Shown here: positions 34,247-42,731 of the stretch, piece by piece | Numbering within the stretch: position 1 is the first letter of the stretch | Layout of the letters: every line of letters starts with the position of its first letter | Origin: Nitrospinaceae bacterium | Lineage (GTDB): Bacteria; Nitrospinota; Nitrospinia; Nitrospinales; VA-1 | Assembly: GCA_021604505.1 (NCBI GenBank) | Contig: BQJC01000001.1 | Coordinates: forward strand, 620,001-684,000 | Direction of reading: 5' to 3' | DNA: 64,000 nucleotides | Program-made: the position numbers and the translations under genes | Notes under the pieces: generated by a model | Database searches by the model: none | The model's input: only the letters and a program-made list of their open reading frames with translations | What the model was told of the DNA's origin: nothing

Positions 34247-35467
34247 TTGAAAATCAAACCTTCCCTGACCATCACCCTGACGGCACTCAAAACCCATAAA
34301 ACCCGGACCTTTCTGGCATCCCTGGGAATCATGATCGGAATCGCCGCGGTTATCATCATGGTGGCGATAGGCAGAGGTTCACAACAAGAGGTGATGGATG
34401 TGATCGCGGGAATGGGCGAGAACCTGATCACCATCAATGCCGGGGAAATGAAACGCCGGGGCGGCAGACTCCGGTTGACGGGCAATGTGACGACCCTGAC
34501 CCCCCGTGACGCTGATAAATTGCTTGAAGAAGTGGGCGAACTGGAAAAAATAGCTCCCTTTGAATCCCGTGCTCTGAAAGTGAAGTATGGGAACTTCGCT
34601 TCCGAAACACAGGTTTCCGGGTCGACCCACGACTATATGGAAATCCGTCAATACCGGGTCGCCCAGGGCGAGTTTTTTACTGAAAAAGACCTGAAACTCA
34701 GCCGGCGGGTGGCGGTGATCGGCCAAACCGCGGTCGAAAATATTTTTGGGGAGGAAGACCCCCTGGGAAAAACATTGAGGATCAATGCCGTTCCGTTTGA
34801 GGTCGTTGGAATATTGGCTCCCAAGGGCCTGGACACGGACGGTCGCGATCAGGACGACATAATCCTCATTCCCCTGACCACCCTGTTGCGGCGGTTGATC
34901 AATCAAACGTTTGTTTCCATCATTTATGCCAAGGCGGCCTCAAAGCAAAAAATTGATGCGGCCATCGAAGGGATTCAAGCGGTTTTAAGAGAGCGTCACC
35001 AATTGAACGATGAGGCTGATGATGATTTCACCATCGTCAGCCAGTTGGACATCGAGGAAATGAAGCGGGAAACGACGGAGCTGTTCACTAAACTCATTGT
35101 GAGTATCGCGGCCATCTCACTGGTGGTAGGCGGCATCGGCGTGCTCGCGGTGATGCTGATTTCCGTCAAGGAGCGGACCCGTGAAATCGGAATCCGAAGA
35201 GCCGTGGGAGCCACTCGGGCGGACATCACTCAGCAGTTTTTACTGGAGTCGCTGGTGATCGGTGCTTTGGGAGGAGGGGTTGGCGTTGCCTGTGGAGTCG
35301 GGATCACATTAGGGGTGAACCATTGGGGACCCTGGGTACTGATTTTAGACGTTCCCTCGATTTTATTTGCGTCGGGAGTTTGCTTAGGGATTGCCCTTAT
35401 GTTCGGCATATTTCCGGCGGTCAAAGCGTCACGATTGGACCCGATGACTGCTTTGACCGTGGAATGA
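34247..35467 (+). CDS. MacB-like permease 2 (FtsX fold)
   Basis: A roughly 406-residue paralogue of permease 1, with the same plan: N-terminal helix (FLASLGIMIGIAAVIIMVAI), the periplasmic domain with NAGEMKRRGGRL, and C-terminal helices with KERTREIGIRRAVGATRADI. No ATG is available near the start. A TTG at 34247 lies 9 bases after GGGAGGG and is favoured over the TTG at 34238, which touches that site. Substrates of such systems range from antibiotics to lipoproteins; none can be named here. The downstream stretch 35478-35516 can fold into a long imperfect hairpin. Confidence 0.88.
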   Translation: MKIKPSLTITLTALKTHKTRTFLASLGIMIGIAAVIIMVAIGRGSQQEVMDVIAGMGENLITINAGEMKRRGGRLRLTGNVTTLTPRDADKLLEEVGELEKIAPFESRALKVKYGNFASETQVSGSTHDYMEIRQYRVAQGEFFTEKDLKLSRRVAVIGQTAVENIFGEEDPLGKTLRINAVPFEVVGILAPKGLDTDGRDQDDIILIPLTTLLRRLINQTFVSIIYAKAASKQKIDAAIEGIQAVLRERHQLNDEADDDFTIVSQLDIEEMKRETTELFTKLIVSIAAISLVVGGIGVLAVMLISVKERTREIGIRRAVGATRADITQQFLLESLVIGALGGGVGVACGVGITLGVNHWGPWVLILDVPSILFASGVCLGIALMFGIFPAVKASRLDPMTALTVE

Positions 35468-35540
35468 CGGGGGAAGAAAAAAGGGCCTGCCCGGTTTCCC
35501 GGATAGACCCCCTTAATGCAATTCAATTTTTTGCGAGTTC

Positions 35541-36005
35541 CTAAAAACCAAACCCGCCATGGTTGGCGGCGACCATACAGGCCAGCATGGGCAGCGACAG
35601 CCAGGCATTGGTGCGGCTGGCAAGAAACGCGTTGCGTTTGGCCTTCGTCAGGGCGTCTCCTTCAAGCTCTCCCGCGATGATTTTTTTCTGATTGGGCCAG
35701 ATGATGAACCAGACATTACCCGCCATAATAATACCGAGAAGCATACCGATCATGATTTCACCGCTGGGGATGCCCTCTACCGTTCCTCTTCCGGCAATGT
35801 AATAGGCGATACCGGTGATCACCGTCCACAAAGCGGAGTGCCTGAATAAAAATAGCGCTTTCGGAAGAATGATCTGAGTGTAGGGTTTGGCCGCCCCCGC
35901 TTCAGTCATTTTGGGCATGGACTGCACCTGAACCAGGTTGAAAAAGTAAAGCAGGCCTATCCATAAAATTCCAAGCAAGACGTGAAGAAATTCATATACC
36001 CACAT
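35541..36005 (-). CDS. Urate_ox_N-like four-helix membrane protein
   Basis: A 154-residue membrane protein with four hydrophobic helices. The start YEFLHVLLGILWIGLLYFFN with a conserved His, the FRHSALWTVITG segment with another His, and a late NAWLSLPMLACMVAANHGG fit the membrane domain of the urate hydroxylase PuuD family (COG3748). That domain occurs alone in many bacteria that do not degrade urate. Paired histidines suggest haem or quinone binding but this is not shown. It stands alone; the 240 bases upstream, to 36245, hold no gene that I accept. Confidence 0.75.
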   Translation of the reverse strand: MWVYEFLHVLLGILWIGLLYFFNLVQVQSMPKMTEAGAAKPYTQIILPKALFLFRHSALWTVITGIAYYIAGRGTVEGIPSGEIMIGMLLGIIMAGNVWFIIWPNQKKIIAGELEGDALTKAKRNAFLASRTNAWLSLPMLACMVAANHGGFGF

Positions 36006-36245
36006 GTTTAAATTACCTGTTCCTTTCTTTAAAATTAATAATCACCGTTTCAGGACCGTGATGGTATTGACAGGGGATGCGGAAAAACCGGAAACATCGC
36101 TAATTAAGATGAAACCGGTTCGGACATGGATTCACCTTTTTTCAATTTTGGGCATTTTAATTTATTTTTTCCCGCAGGCCAATTTAAAATTCGTTTTTCA
36201 GCAAACCAATGAATAAATACCAAACGGTTTCATCATTCAAACGCA

Positions 36246-36563
36246 TTACTTATGGAAAAGAAAAAATAAAAGGATTCCGAGGGCGCCTAAATTGAAAATT
36301 AAAAGGAACAACGACAACTTTGGAGAGGGGAAGGGAACTTTTTTGGGAAGGGGAGGTTGCTGTTCCGGGGGGTTCTTTCGCAGTGCTTCAATATTCCGGG
36401 TCAGGAGAGCATTTTCTGAACGCAACTTTTCAACCTCGTCCTTGAGCTTGAGCCGTTCCACCTTCAAGGTTTTGGATTTTTCAATTTCTCGTCTGAGAGC
36501 TTCTTCGGGACCCAGGGTGATTCCGTTTTCTTCGTAAGGGTCTTTCCAGTCCTCATCACTCAT
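36246..36563 (-). CDS. Small coiled-coil protein with C-terminal membrane anchor
   Basis: A 105-residue protein of no named family. Residues 20 to 65 form a charged coiled coil (EEALRREIEKSKTLKVERLK, then NALLTRNIEALRK). A Pro-rich linker NPPEQQPPLPKKVPFPSP follows, and residues about 84 to 103 are a single hydrophobic helix at the very end (LFLLIFNLGALGILLFFLF). It is therefore probably tail-anchored in the inner membrane with the coiled coil in the cytoplasm. Its start overlaps the stop of the aldo-keto reductase gene by 4 bases (ATGA), so the two are translationally coupled. Confidence 0.7.
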   Translation of the reverse strand: MSDEDWKDPYEENGITLGPEEALRREIEKSKTLKVERLKLKDEVEKLRSENALLTRNIEALRKNPPEQQPPLPKKVPFPSPKLSLFLLIFNLGALGILLFFLFHK

Positions 36564-37486
36564 AACGCATCGCTCGCGGCGGTCAGTCTTTTTAGCTGTT
36601 CCTGGCTGAGCTTAAGGTCTGCCGCTCCTGCGAATTCGCGGATCTGTTGTACTTTGCGTGACCCGACAATGGCCGTCAAAATGTTTTTTTGCTCAAGGAC
36701 CCAGGCCACCGCTACTTCCACCGGTTTTCTTTGGGTTTCATCAGCGATTTTTTGGACGGTTTCCAGAACTTTTAGAGACCTGGAGTACATGGGTTCCTGG
36801 TAAAACTGATTGTGCCTGCGGGCGGGAAAATTCCGCGCTTCTTGATCGAGCCGGCCCGCTAAAAGCCCCTGAGCGGTCGGCGAAAATGCCATGTAGGGGA
36901 TAGATGCATTCTGGCAAATTTCCCGTGTCTCGCCTTCATACCGCCTGTCCAGTAGACTGTAGGGCACTTCGTTGATAGAGAAACGGGAAATACCTTCTCC
37001 TAAAAGAAGCAGATTTTCCCGCTGAAAATTGGAGAGCCCGACGATTTTAGCCTTGCCGCTTTCCTTCAAGACGTGCATGTAGTCGGTAAGCCGGGCGCTT
37101 TTTTCCTTGGAATCAAAATAGCCCCCCGGCCAATGGATGAGATAAACATCCACCGTATCCCGGCCCAGGGCGGTGAGAGTGGCGTCCAGATGCTTCTGAT
37201 AGCTCGCCTGAGTCAATTCGGCATCGGGCCAGATTTTTGAAATGATGATAACATCATCCTTTTTTGCACCAAGGGCCTTACCGAGACGGCGCTCCGATTC
37301 TCCATCGCCATAGCCTTCAGCGGTGTCGAAAGCGGTGATGCCCTGATCGAGAGCCGCTTTTACGGCGGCATCCGCCTCTTCCGGGGAACAGGCATCCCCC
37401 CATCCTTCGCTGGGAGCGATTTGCCAGCACCCGAAGGTGATGACGCTCCAGTCTTTATCCAGCCCATTGCAGAATACCGAGCGCAT
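36560..37486 (-). CDS. Aldo/keto reductase
   Basis: A 308-residue NADPH-dependent reductase with the TIM-barrel fold of the family. The catalytic tetrad is visible: Asp and Tyr in ITAFDTAEGYGDGESERRLG, Lys in VIIISKIWPD and His in DVYLIHWPGG. The C-terminal VAVAWVLEQKNILTAIVGSRKVQQI is the NADP-binding stretch. Substrate not identifiable. It lies 1 base downstream of a small membrane protein gene and overlaps the coiled-coil gene, so three minus-strand genes form one operon. Confidence 0.92.
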   Translation of the reverse strand: MRSVFCNGLDKDWSVITFGCWQIAPSEGWGDACSPEEADAAVKAALDQGITAFDTAEGYGDGESERRLGKALGAKKDDVIIISKIWPDAELTQASYQKHLDATLTALGRDTVDVYLIHWPGGYFDSKEKSARLTDYMHVLKESGKAKIVGLSNFQRENLLLLGEGISRFSINEVPYSLLDRRYEGETREICQNASIPYMAFSPTAQGLLAGRLDQEARNFPARRHNQFYQEPMYSRSLKVLETVQKIADETQRKPVEVAVAWVLEQKNILTAIVGSRKVQQIREFAGAADLKLSQEQLKRLTAASDAL

Positions 37487-37487
37487 A

Positions 37488-37802
37488 TTACCTCATAATA
37501 AAGGTGATCGTACGGCGGACGCTTTCCGGACGTTCCACCTCGATGTGGGTTTTCAACGGTTCGTCCTGCCATTCAAAGGGTCGGGGTTGGTTTTGGAATT
37601 TCCAGATCCGATACCCGATCATAAGCGCCGAGATTCCGGTAAAGAAAATGAAAAATGCAAAGATAAACGCGATCAGTTTGGGAAACATGAAAATCAGGAT
37701 CCCTAGCACCGTAAGGAATGCACCAAACAGCAAGACCCCTTTTCTCAAGGCCTTATAACCCTGATCGAAAATGTCGTTGGAATGACCCCAAGTGTTTATC
37801 AT
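37488..37802 (-). CDS. Small two-helix membrane protein
   Basis: A 104-residue protein with two adjacent hydrophobic helices at about residues 20 to 66 (LRKGVLLFGAFLTVLGILIF, then FIFAFFIFFTGISALMIGYR), followed by a polar C-terminal tail of about 35 residues. I do not recognise a family. GGAAAGGAG precedes the ATG. It leads the operon with the aldo-keto reductase and the coiled-coil membrane protein. Confidence 0.75.
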   Translation of the reverse strand: MINTWGHSNDIFDQGYKALRKGVLLFGAFLTVLGILIFMFPKLIAFIFAFFIFFTGISALMIGYRIWKFQNQPRPFEWQDEPLKTHIEVERPESVRRTITFIMR

Positions 37803-37831
37803 GACGGCTCCTTTCCTTAGAGAGTTCCTTC

Positions 37832-38500
37832 TTACCTATTTACATAAGATTCAGGAGGCGGCTTGTCAAGGGAAGCCCCGTCCGATCCGTCGCACGGCCT
37901 TGAAGGATGCATGGCGCTTAATGTGGAAGCAATTTTTTTAAAATCTCTTTTTTGCTGAATCAGGGATCGTCTCGTGTGGATCACCCTTGGGCTGGGATGA
38001 TAAAGCGGCACAAGCGTGAATTTTTCGGTGGCGATTGGGCGGGCGATATTCTTAGCAAGTTGATGTTTGGTTCCTAGAAAATGGTTGACTGCTTCCAGGC
38101 CCACAGCCCCAAGGGTGACGACCATATTTGGCCGGATAATTTCCAGGACAGATCCCAGATAGAAGCCGCAATTTCGTATTTCTCCTGCAGTGGGCCGCCG
38201 GTTGTTTCCATTTTCCAGGGGATTGCAAAGCACGGCGTTGGTGATGAAAACCTCCTCACGGGTCCAGCCAATGTGATTGAGCAGGGTCTCAAAATTTTTC
38301 CCGGATTGATCTCCCGAAAACGGAATTCCTGTCCGTCCGGCGCCAAACCGGCCCGGCGCCTCGGCCACAAAGACCACTTGGGCGGAGAGCGATCCGTTGC
38401 CGGAACTTAAAATTGCCGGTTGTTCGGCGAGTTTCGGGCAGATACGGCATGCAGCGGCCTTCTGGATCAGGCGTTTAAACTCACTTGTCGGAGTTGGCAT
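37832..38500 (-). CDS. Uracil-DNA glycosylase, family 4-like Fe-S type
   Basis: A 222-residue DNA repair glycosylase. Four cysteines for a [4Fe-4S] cluster are present: CRIC near the N-terminus, then NAVLCNP and a later IRNCGFYL. Catalytic motifs are VFVAEAPGRFGAGRTGIPFSG (family GEAPG type), VVTLGAVGLEAV and the C-terminal LYHPSPRVIH. The ATG at 38500 fits the family start; an in-frame ATG at 38542 would read in another frame through the Asp/Glu codons of the small membrane protein and add a Lys/Thr-rich extension. Length is typical. No neighbour suggests a special role. Confidence 0.85.
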   Translation of the reverse strand: MPTPTSEFKRLIQKAAACRICPKLAEQPAILSSGNGSLSAQVVFVAEAPGRFGAGRTGIPFSGDQSGKNFETLLNHIGWTREEVFITNAVLCNPLENGNNRRPTAGEIRNCGFYLGSVLEIIRPNMVVTLGAVGLEAVNHFLGTKHQLAKNIARPIATEKFTLVPLYHPSPRVIHTRRSLIQQKRDFKKIASTLSAMHPSRPCDGSDGASLDKPPPESYVNR

Positions 38501-38615
38501 GACCGGGGTTGTTTTCTTCGCCTTCTTCCTCGTCGTCATCATCGCTGGATTTGCAGATCACAAAAAAACCGATGATCAGGAGGATGCTGGCAATGATTGT
38601 GAGAAAAATATCCAT
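38481..38615 (-). CDS. Possible 44-residue acidic single-helix membrane protein
   Basis: An open frame too short for routine calling. It encodes one hydrophobic helix (residues 2 to 21, DIFLTIIASILLIIGFFVIC) directly followed by an acidic tail with a run of four Asp and three Glu. The bias is that of a real membrane peptide rather than random reading. It overlaps the preferred glycosylase start by 20 bases, consistent with coupled genes. No clear ribosome site precedes the ATG, which lowers confidence. Confidence 0.45.
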   Translation of the reverse strand: MDIFLTIIASILLIIGFFVICKSSDDDDEEEGEENNPGHANSDK

Positions 38616-38747
38616 GAAATATCTTAATACCGATTATGAAGTGAGCGGAGCGATTATCGCCCTATAATTTAGAAAAGATTTTTAATACTGAATTGCTCTT
38701 AATAATAAGGATTACAAAGTCAGCTGAATGATCGTCGCTCCACCATA

Positions 38748-39155
38748 TTAAAAGGGTTTGATGGTTGCCAGATAGATCATTCCCGCGCCAACGATGAAAA
38801 TAGCGATATGAACCATCATCGCATATTTTTTCGGCAAAGCGTTCTTGGGAATCTGAATTCCATTTAAGAACCCGAGGCCTACCAGAATGATCAGGAGAAC
38901 CATTTTGACTTTGATCCAGGTGAACTCCTTGAATACTCCCGTGTGTACCGCCAGGTAGATTCCGGAAAGGAGGGTGACGCCAAGAATCGGGTAGTAGATA
39001 AATTTGTGAATCCGGGCCTGGGTTTTTTGCAGGCCCAGGACTTCGGTGTCGTTTTTTAATCTGAGCCGAAACACAACGGTGAGCGATTGTAGAAAAAGTG
39101 TCCCAATCACCAGACACATGGAGATCATGTGCAATGTGAGAAAAAAGTTTTTCAT
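38748..39155 (-). CDS. CopD/DUF2269-like four-helix membrane protein
   Basis: A 135-residue protein with four membrane helices: about residues 4 to 26 (FLTLHMISMCLVIGTLFLQS), 52 to 70, 80 to 99 and 112 to 130. Histidines HMIS, RIHKFIYYP and MMVHIAIF at helix positions recall CopD/DUF2269 domains that bind copper or haem. The family assignment is by pattern only. Upstream of its start lies the 79-bp tandem repeat, which would be part of its leader or promoter region. Confidence 0.65.
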   Translation of the reverse strand: MKNFFLTLHMISMCLVIGTLFLQSLTVVFRLRLKNDTEVLGLQKTQARIHKFIYYPILGVTLLSGIYLAVHTGVFKEFTWIKVKMVLLIILVGLGFLNGIQIPKNALPKKYAMMVHIAIFIVGAGMIYLATIKPF

Positions 39156-39172
39156 AATTTAGGGGTTTTCAT

Positions 39173-39417
39173 AAGTTTGAAAGTAGCTGAAACGGCAATT
39201 ATTCTATGGACGATGGATTCAGCTTTATCAACAATAGTCCGGCGACATTAAAAGTTTGAAAGTAGCTGAAACGGTAATTTTTCCATGGACGATGAATTCA
39301 GCCTTATCAACAATCATCCGGCGACATTAAAAGTTTGAAAGTAGCTGAAACGGTAATTTTTCCATGGACGATGAATTCAGCCTTATCAACAATAGTCCGG
39401 CGACATTAAAAGTTTGA
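39173..39417. repeat. Three 79-bp tandem repeats plus partial fourth
   Basis: Units begin at 39173, 39252 and 39331 (each AAGTTTGAAAGTAGCTGAAA and onward, with the G of AAG at 39175, 39254, 39333 and 39412, exactly 79 bases apart), and a partial fourth ends at 39417. Units 2 and 3 are nearly identical; unit 1 differs at several bases. Each unit contains GCTGAA and TTCAGC as inverted hexamers about 30 bases apart. The array fills most of the gap 39156-39438, between the CopD-like gene and the next minus-strand gene. Confidence 0.95.
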
Positions 39418-39438
39418 TTGTGGGAGAAAAAGGACTCG

Positions 39439-39885
39439 CTATCGAGTTTCTTCAACCGGTATTTGAGTTTCCGTTTTCCAGTAGACACGGCTCCCCACGA
39501 TCAGAGCGATTCCCACTCCACAGTAGATCCCCGCAACCACGATGTATCCCCCCAGATAGCCATTCATATTGCGAAGTAAAACTCCAAGGAGCATCATGCC
39601 TGCGATTAATCCGTAAAAAGGTTTCGAAAAAATCTGGTGAATTTTCAAAGGAGCTTCCAGGCTTAGAATTCTGGATTTGTTTTTCCGCGCGGATTTGCTC
39701 AATACGAAGAGGCCTTTAAAAAACCCTGCGATCATTCCTATCATCACGGAATAGGCGACAGCCATCTGCGTGGAATTTTGTTCAACCAACGCGATTTGAT
39801 ACATAGAGATTCCCCGGGTGATCAAAAAAATTCCGATCATCCCCCACAATCCGCCGGCAATATAAATAAGGTTATTTTTACTCAA
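39439..39885 (-). CDS. Four-helix membrane protein of unknown family
   Basis: A 148-residue protein with hydrophobic segments at about residues 6 to 30, 44 to 63, 90 to 105 and 110 to 131. The loop between helices 2 and 3 is basic (SKSARKNKSRILSLEAP), placing it in the cytoplasm. I recognise no family motif. The gene precedes the repeat array and the CopD-like gene on the same strand. Confidence 0.65.
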   Translation of the reverse strand: MSKNNLIYIAGGLWGMIGIFLITRGISMYQIALVEQNSTQMAVAYSVMIGMIAGFFKGLFVLSKSARKNKSRILSLEAPLKIHQIFSKPFYGLIAGMMLLGVLLRNMNGYLGGYIVVAGIYCGVGIALIVGSRVYWKTETQIPVEETR

Positions 39886-39975
39886 GGCAGGAGCCCACCG
39901 GTGAAAAAGTATTACGTTTTAAGATGGTTTCATGGAAAAAAGGATTTTTCAAATCATTAGGTCAGGCAGATTCGG

Positions 39976-40410
39976 TCAAGGTTTTTTCATTTCCCCTCTC
40001 ACAGCGCGCACAGCCATCCTGCCACTTTTACTCTTATAGAGTGTTCGAATTTCTCCATTCCGAAAATCCAGAATATAACCCTCATTCCCCGACATGGGTT
40101 CATCTGTCCAAATCGTTGGCAGAGCGCCGGAAGGAAAAATGGGATCCAAATGAATTTCCTTGCCGTATTTGTCGGCGTTCATTGCATGAGGGTCATACAG
40201 GGTGAGTGCTTCTTCAGAAGAGGGGAAGCGCCAATCGTTCATGCCGCAATATTTATTATCGCTTAAATTCATTATGTGTTCCTTCGCTTCGTCCCAGGTC
40301 ACCCATTTTGCATCGCTTTGCCAGGAGTCCTCCCGGATCCAGGTCAATCCGGTTTTTACATCAGTGATTGTGCCGTCATTGTTGTTGGTAAATCGGGAAT
40401 TGGAGTTCAT
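39976..40410 (-). CDS. DUF1566-domain protein
   Basis: A 144-residue single-domain protein with the DUF1566 (Lcl-like) pattern: RFTNNNDGTITDVKTGLTWI at the start, WVTWDEAKEH, CGMNDWRFPSSEEALTL, and a C-terminal IWTDEPMSGNEGYILDFRNG, ending RMAVRAVRG. The domain is related to the formylglycine-type C-type-lectin fold and usually occurs in secreted proteins; no signal peptide is seen here. It lies 10 bases downstream of the squalene-synthase-like gene on the same strand. Role unknown. Confidence 0.82.
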   Translation of the reverse strand: MNSNSRFTNNNDGTITDVKTGLTWIREDSWQSDAKWVTWDEAKEHIMNLSDNKYCGMNDWRFPSSEEALTLYDPHAMNADKYGKEIHLDPIFPSGALPTIWTDEPMSGNEGYILDFRNGEIRTLYKSKSGRMAVRAVRGEMKKP

Positions 40411-40420
40411 GAGATGCTTT

Positions 40421-41533
40421 TTAAGCCGGTTGAGTGTTTGAGGTGACCGGGTCTAATGGAATTTTCCTCAACCTTTGCTGGAGGTTTTCCAGATTGAACC
40501 GCGGAGGATTTTGCAATTCCTTGGTTTTAAGAATTTTTTCAAAGGAAAGCTTTAACAAAAAATCCGAATAAGCGAAAAGAGGGGTGTACCACAATATTTT
40601 TCGCACCGTACTGCGGGAAATTTTTACAGGAGCAGAAGAGGCCAGCAGCGATGGATTGTTATGAAGCTCTGCGACCGTTTCCATGGCCATCCATAAAGGC
40701 CAGATGCAAAACAGGCGGAGCGACACCTTGTGGTTGGGAATCGCCAGGGAAAATTTCAAGGCGTCCCGTAAATGTCCCGTCGTTTTATTCAACAGTTTTT
40801 CCAAAATAGCCATATTTTTTTCAACGGAAATCCCCGAGTGGAACTCTTCGACGGTCAATCCTTTTTCCATGATCAGTCCTTTGGGAATGTAAGACCAGCC
40901 CCGTTCGCGGTCCGCGACGACATCTTTTGAGATATTGGTCATCTGCAGACCCAGACCGAAGGAAACGGCATTATTCTTCATGGTTTCCCGCGCCTCATCG
41001 GACAGATACGGCAGTTCCAGAAGAAACAGATCACACAGCATTTCGCCCACGGCGCCGGCCACGAAGTAACAATACTCTTCCAGTTCTTCTTCATTTTCGA
41101 GCGGTGTCAGTTGATCGTGTTGGAAGCGTTTTTGAAAATAAGCCATTCCGCGGGCCATTTTGGACACCGACGGGATGATTTGTTGCTTGTGACCTTCATT
41201 CAGAGTATCAAAAATATTAAAGACCCGGGAACTTTGCGAAAGAAGATCCAGATCATTTGGGCTGCCATCCACGACGTCACAGTCTTTGATCCAGGAGGCC
41301 AAACCTTCTTTTCGATAGTCGGAGTCCTCGATCAGGCGGGCGAACTCCAACAGAAGTTTTATTTTAGTCTCAGGATTGAGTCTTGCGGCGTCTTCCACCG
41401 TATCTATGGTTCGGCAGAAGAGATAGGCGATCAAAACACTGCGGTGGATTTCACCCCTGAGCACGGCGATATTCAGGGCGAACGTGCGGCTGACCTTGGG
41501 AAGGGTGCTGACGCAATATTTCCAATCGTCCAT
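40421..41533 (-). CDS. Squalene/phytoene synthase family protein
   Basis: A 370-residue head-to-head prenyl transferase. The first Asp-rich motif is DTVED in AYLFCRTIDTVEDAARL, and the second lies in GLQMTNISKDVVADRERGWS followed by YIP. RTFALNIAVL at the N-terminus matches the SxSFY-like start of the family. The long C-terminal part with ARGM, FVAGAVGEMLCDLFLLELP fits squalene synthase (farnesyl-diphosphate farnesyltransferase) more than bacterial phytoene synthase. The ATG at 41533 was used. With ispH directly upstream it suggests a local isoprenoid/triterpenoid block, perhaps feeding hopanoids, though no cyclase gene is visible. Confidence 0.87.
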   Translation of the reverse strand: MDDWKYCVSTLPKVSRTFALNIAVLRGEIHRSVLIAYLFCRTIDTVEDAARLNPETKIKLLLEFARLIEDSDYRKEGLASWIKDCDVVDGSPNDLDLLSQSSRVFNIFDTLNEGHKQQIIPSVSKMARGMAYFQKRFQHDQLTPLENEEELEEYCYFVAGAVGEMLCDLFLLELPYLSDEARETMKNNAVSFGLGLQMTNISKDVVADRERGWSYIPKGLIMEKGLTVEEFHSGISVEKNMAILEKLLNKTTGHLRDALKFSLAIPNHKVSLRLFCIWPLWMAMETVAELHNNPSLLASSAPVKISRSTVRKILWYTPLFAYSDFLLKLSFEKILKTKELQNPPRFNLENLQQRLRKIPLDPVTSNTQPA

Positions 41534-41722
41534 TTTATTAAGGTATGTGTGTTGAAAAAACACCGCTCCCTTGAGGGGCGGCGGTCAATGACTTCCCCAA
41601 TACCTGCTTAAGTGCATTGGAAAGCGGCTAGAGTGATTTATCAGCAGTTTATCACGAAAACGGGCTATCGTAACAAGCCATTATAGGAATGATGGGATTT
41701 ATGGGTAATGGGAAGACGGCGT

Positions 41723-42613
41723 TCAAGAGGCCAGGGGGGCCTGGGTGGCTTCTTTTTTCATTTCCTGAGCAATTTTCAATATTTCCTCATGGACTTCGTT
41801 GATCACGTTTTCCGGGGTGCTCGTTCCGGCGGTGATGCCCACGTGTTCCTTATTATTAAACCAGGATTTATGCAATTGCGAGGAAGCTTCTATGTGATGG
41901 GCCTCAATCTTTTTTTCATCGCAAACCTGAACCAGTTTTTTGGTGTTCGACGAGTTGAACCCGCCGATCACGATCATGAGATCGACCTGATCCGCCAGTT
42001 CCCAGACAGCAATCTGACGGTCCCTGGTGGGTTGGCAAATGGTGTTGACGAACGATACCGCGTCCACACAATCCATAGCCCGGATCTTTTTGACCAGCGA
42101 CTCCACCTTGTCGACCTGCTGGGTGGTCTGGCTCACGATCCCCAGTTTGCGTTTGCCGCGTTCGCGTATTTTTTCCAGGTCCGATTCCCCGTTGATGACA
42201 AGAAAGTCGTCCAGGTCACCCACGATGCCCTTGACTTCCACGTGATCCTTCTGGCCGATCACCACCGGAAAAAAATTCTTCGCCACCATGCTTTTGATGG
42301 TTTTATGGACGCGCATCACCAGCGGACAACTGGCGTCGTAGACGATAAAACCGGCATCCTGAAGTTTTTGTTTGGTTTTTTCCGCGGCGCCGTGTGCGGT
42401 GATCATGACCTTTTTGGTTTTGATTTCGTCGATTTGCTCGATGCCCTTGACCAATGCAACACCGTTGTTTTTCAGGGATTCGTTGATTTGCGGGTTGTGA
42501 ACCAATTGCCCGATGATGGTCAGATCCGAATGGAACTCCGGCCCCATCGCCAGGTTAATGGCATCCTGCACACCAAAACAGGTGCCAAGAGCGCTTGCGA
42601 GCGATACTTTCAT
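41723..42613 (-). CDS. ispH: 4-hydroxy-3-methylbut-2-enyl diphosphate reductase
   Basis: Last enzyme of the methylerythritol phosphate pathway; makes isopentenyl and dimethylallyl diphosphate using a [4Fe-4S] cluster. The three cluster cysteines are in LGTCFGVQDA (residue 12), VYDASCPLVMRVH and VNTICQPTRDRQ. IIGQLVHNPQ carries the conserved His, MITAHGAAE the second, and the end has GGFNSSNTKKL and VGITAGTSTPENVI. All match IspH. The form CFGV/DASCPLV is slightly divergent from the usual CxGV/DTTCPFV. Located just upstream of the squalene-synthase-like gene, separated by about 190 bases. Confidence 0.94.
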   Translation of the reverse strand: MKVSLASALGTCFGVQDAINLAMGPEFHSDLTIIGQLVHNPQINESLKNNGVALVKGIEQIDEIKTKKVMITAHGAAEKTKQKLQDAGFIVYDASCPLVMRVHKTIKSMVAKNFFPVVIGQKDHVEVKGIVGDLDDFLVINGESDLEKIRERGKRKLGIVSQTTQQVDKVESLVKKIRAMDCVDAVSFVNTICQPTRDRQIAVWELADQVDLMIVIGGFNSSNTKKLVQVCDEKKIEAHHIEASSQLHKSWFNNKEHVGITAGTSTPENVINEVHEEILKIAQEMKKEATQAPLAS

Positions 42614-42703
42614 TTAGCTTTCCTTAGTTAATTGCATCCGCTGAACGGTGGTTGTAGATATACCAAAACAAACTGTCATGATAGCAAAACCGCGCCCGAT
42701 ATT

Positions 42704-42726
42704 AAATAAAAACCCAGGGTCGGGCT
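42704..42726 (-). terminator. Possible intrinsic terminator after sdhB
   Basis: On the minus strand AGCCC pairs with GGGTT across a 6-base loop (one G-T pair), followed by a run of five T and then ATTT. It lies directly behind the sdhB stop. The stem is short, so the call is tentative. Confidence 0.35.
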
Positions 42727-42731
42727 GATTT

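Noticed and set aside
36004-36216. A 70-codon plus-strand frame with one hydrophobic stretch
   Set aside because: Starts on top of the start codon of the minus-strand membrane-protein gene and has no ribosome site.
39173-39417. CRISPR array
   Set aside because: The 79-base units are contiguous, with no spacers between repeats, and no cas gene is present.
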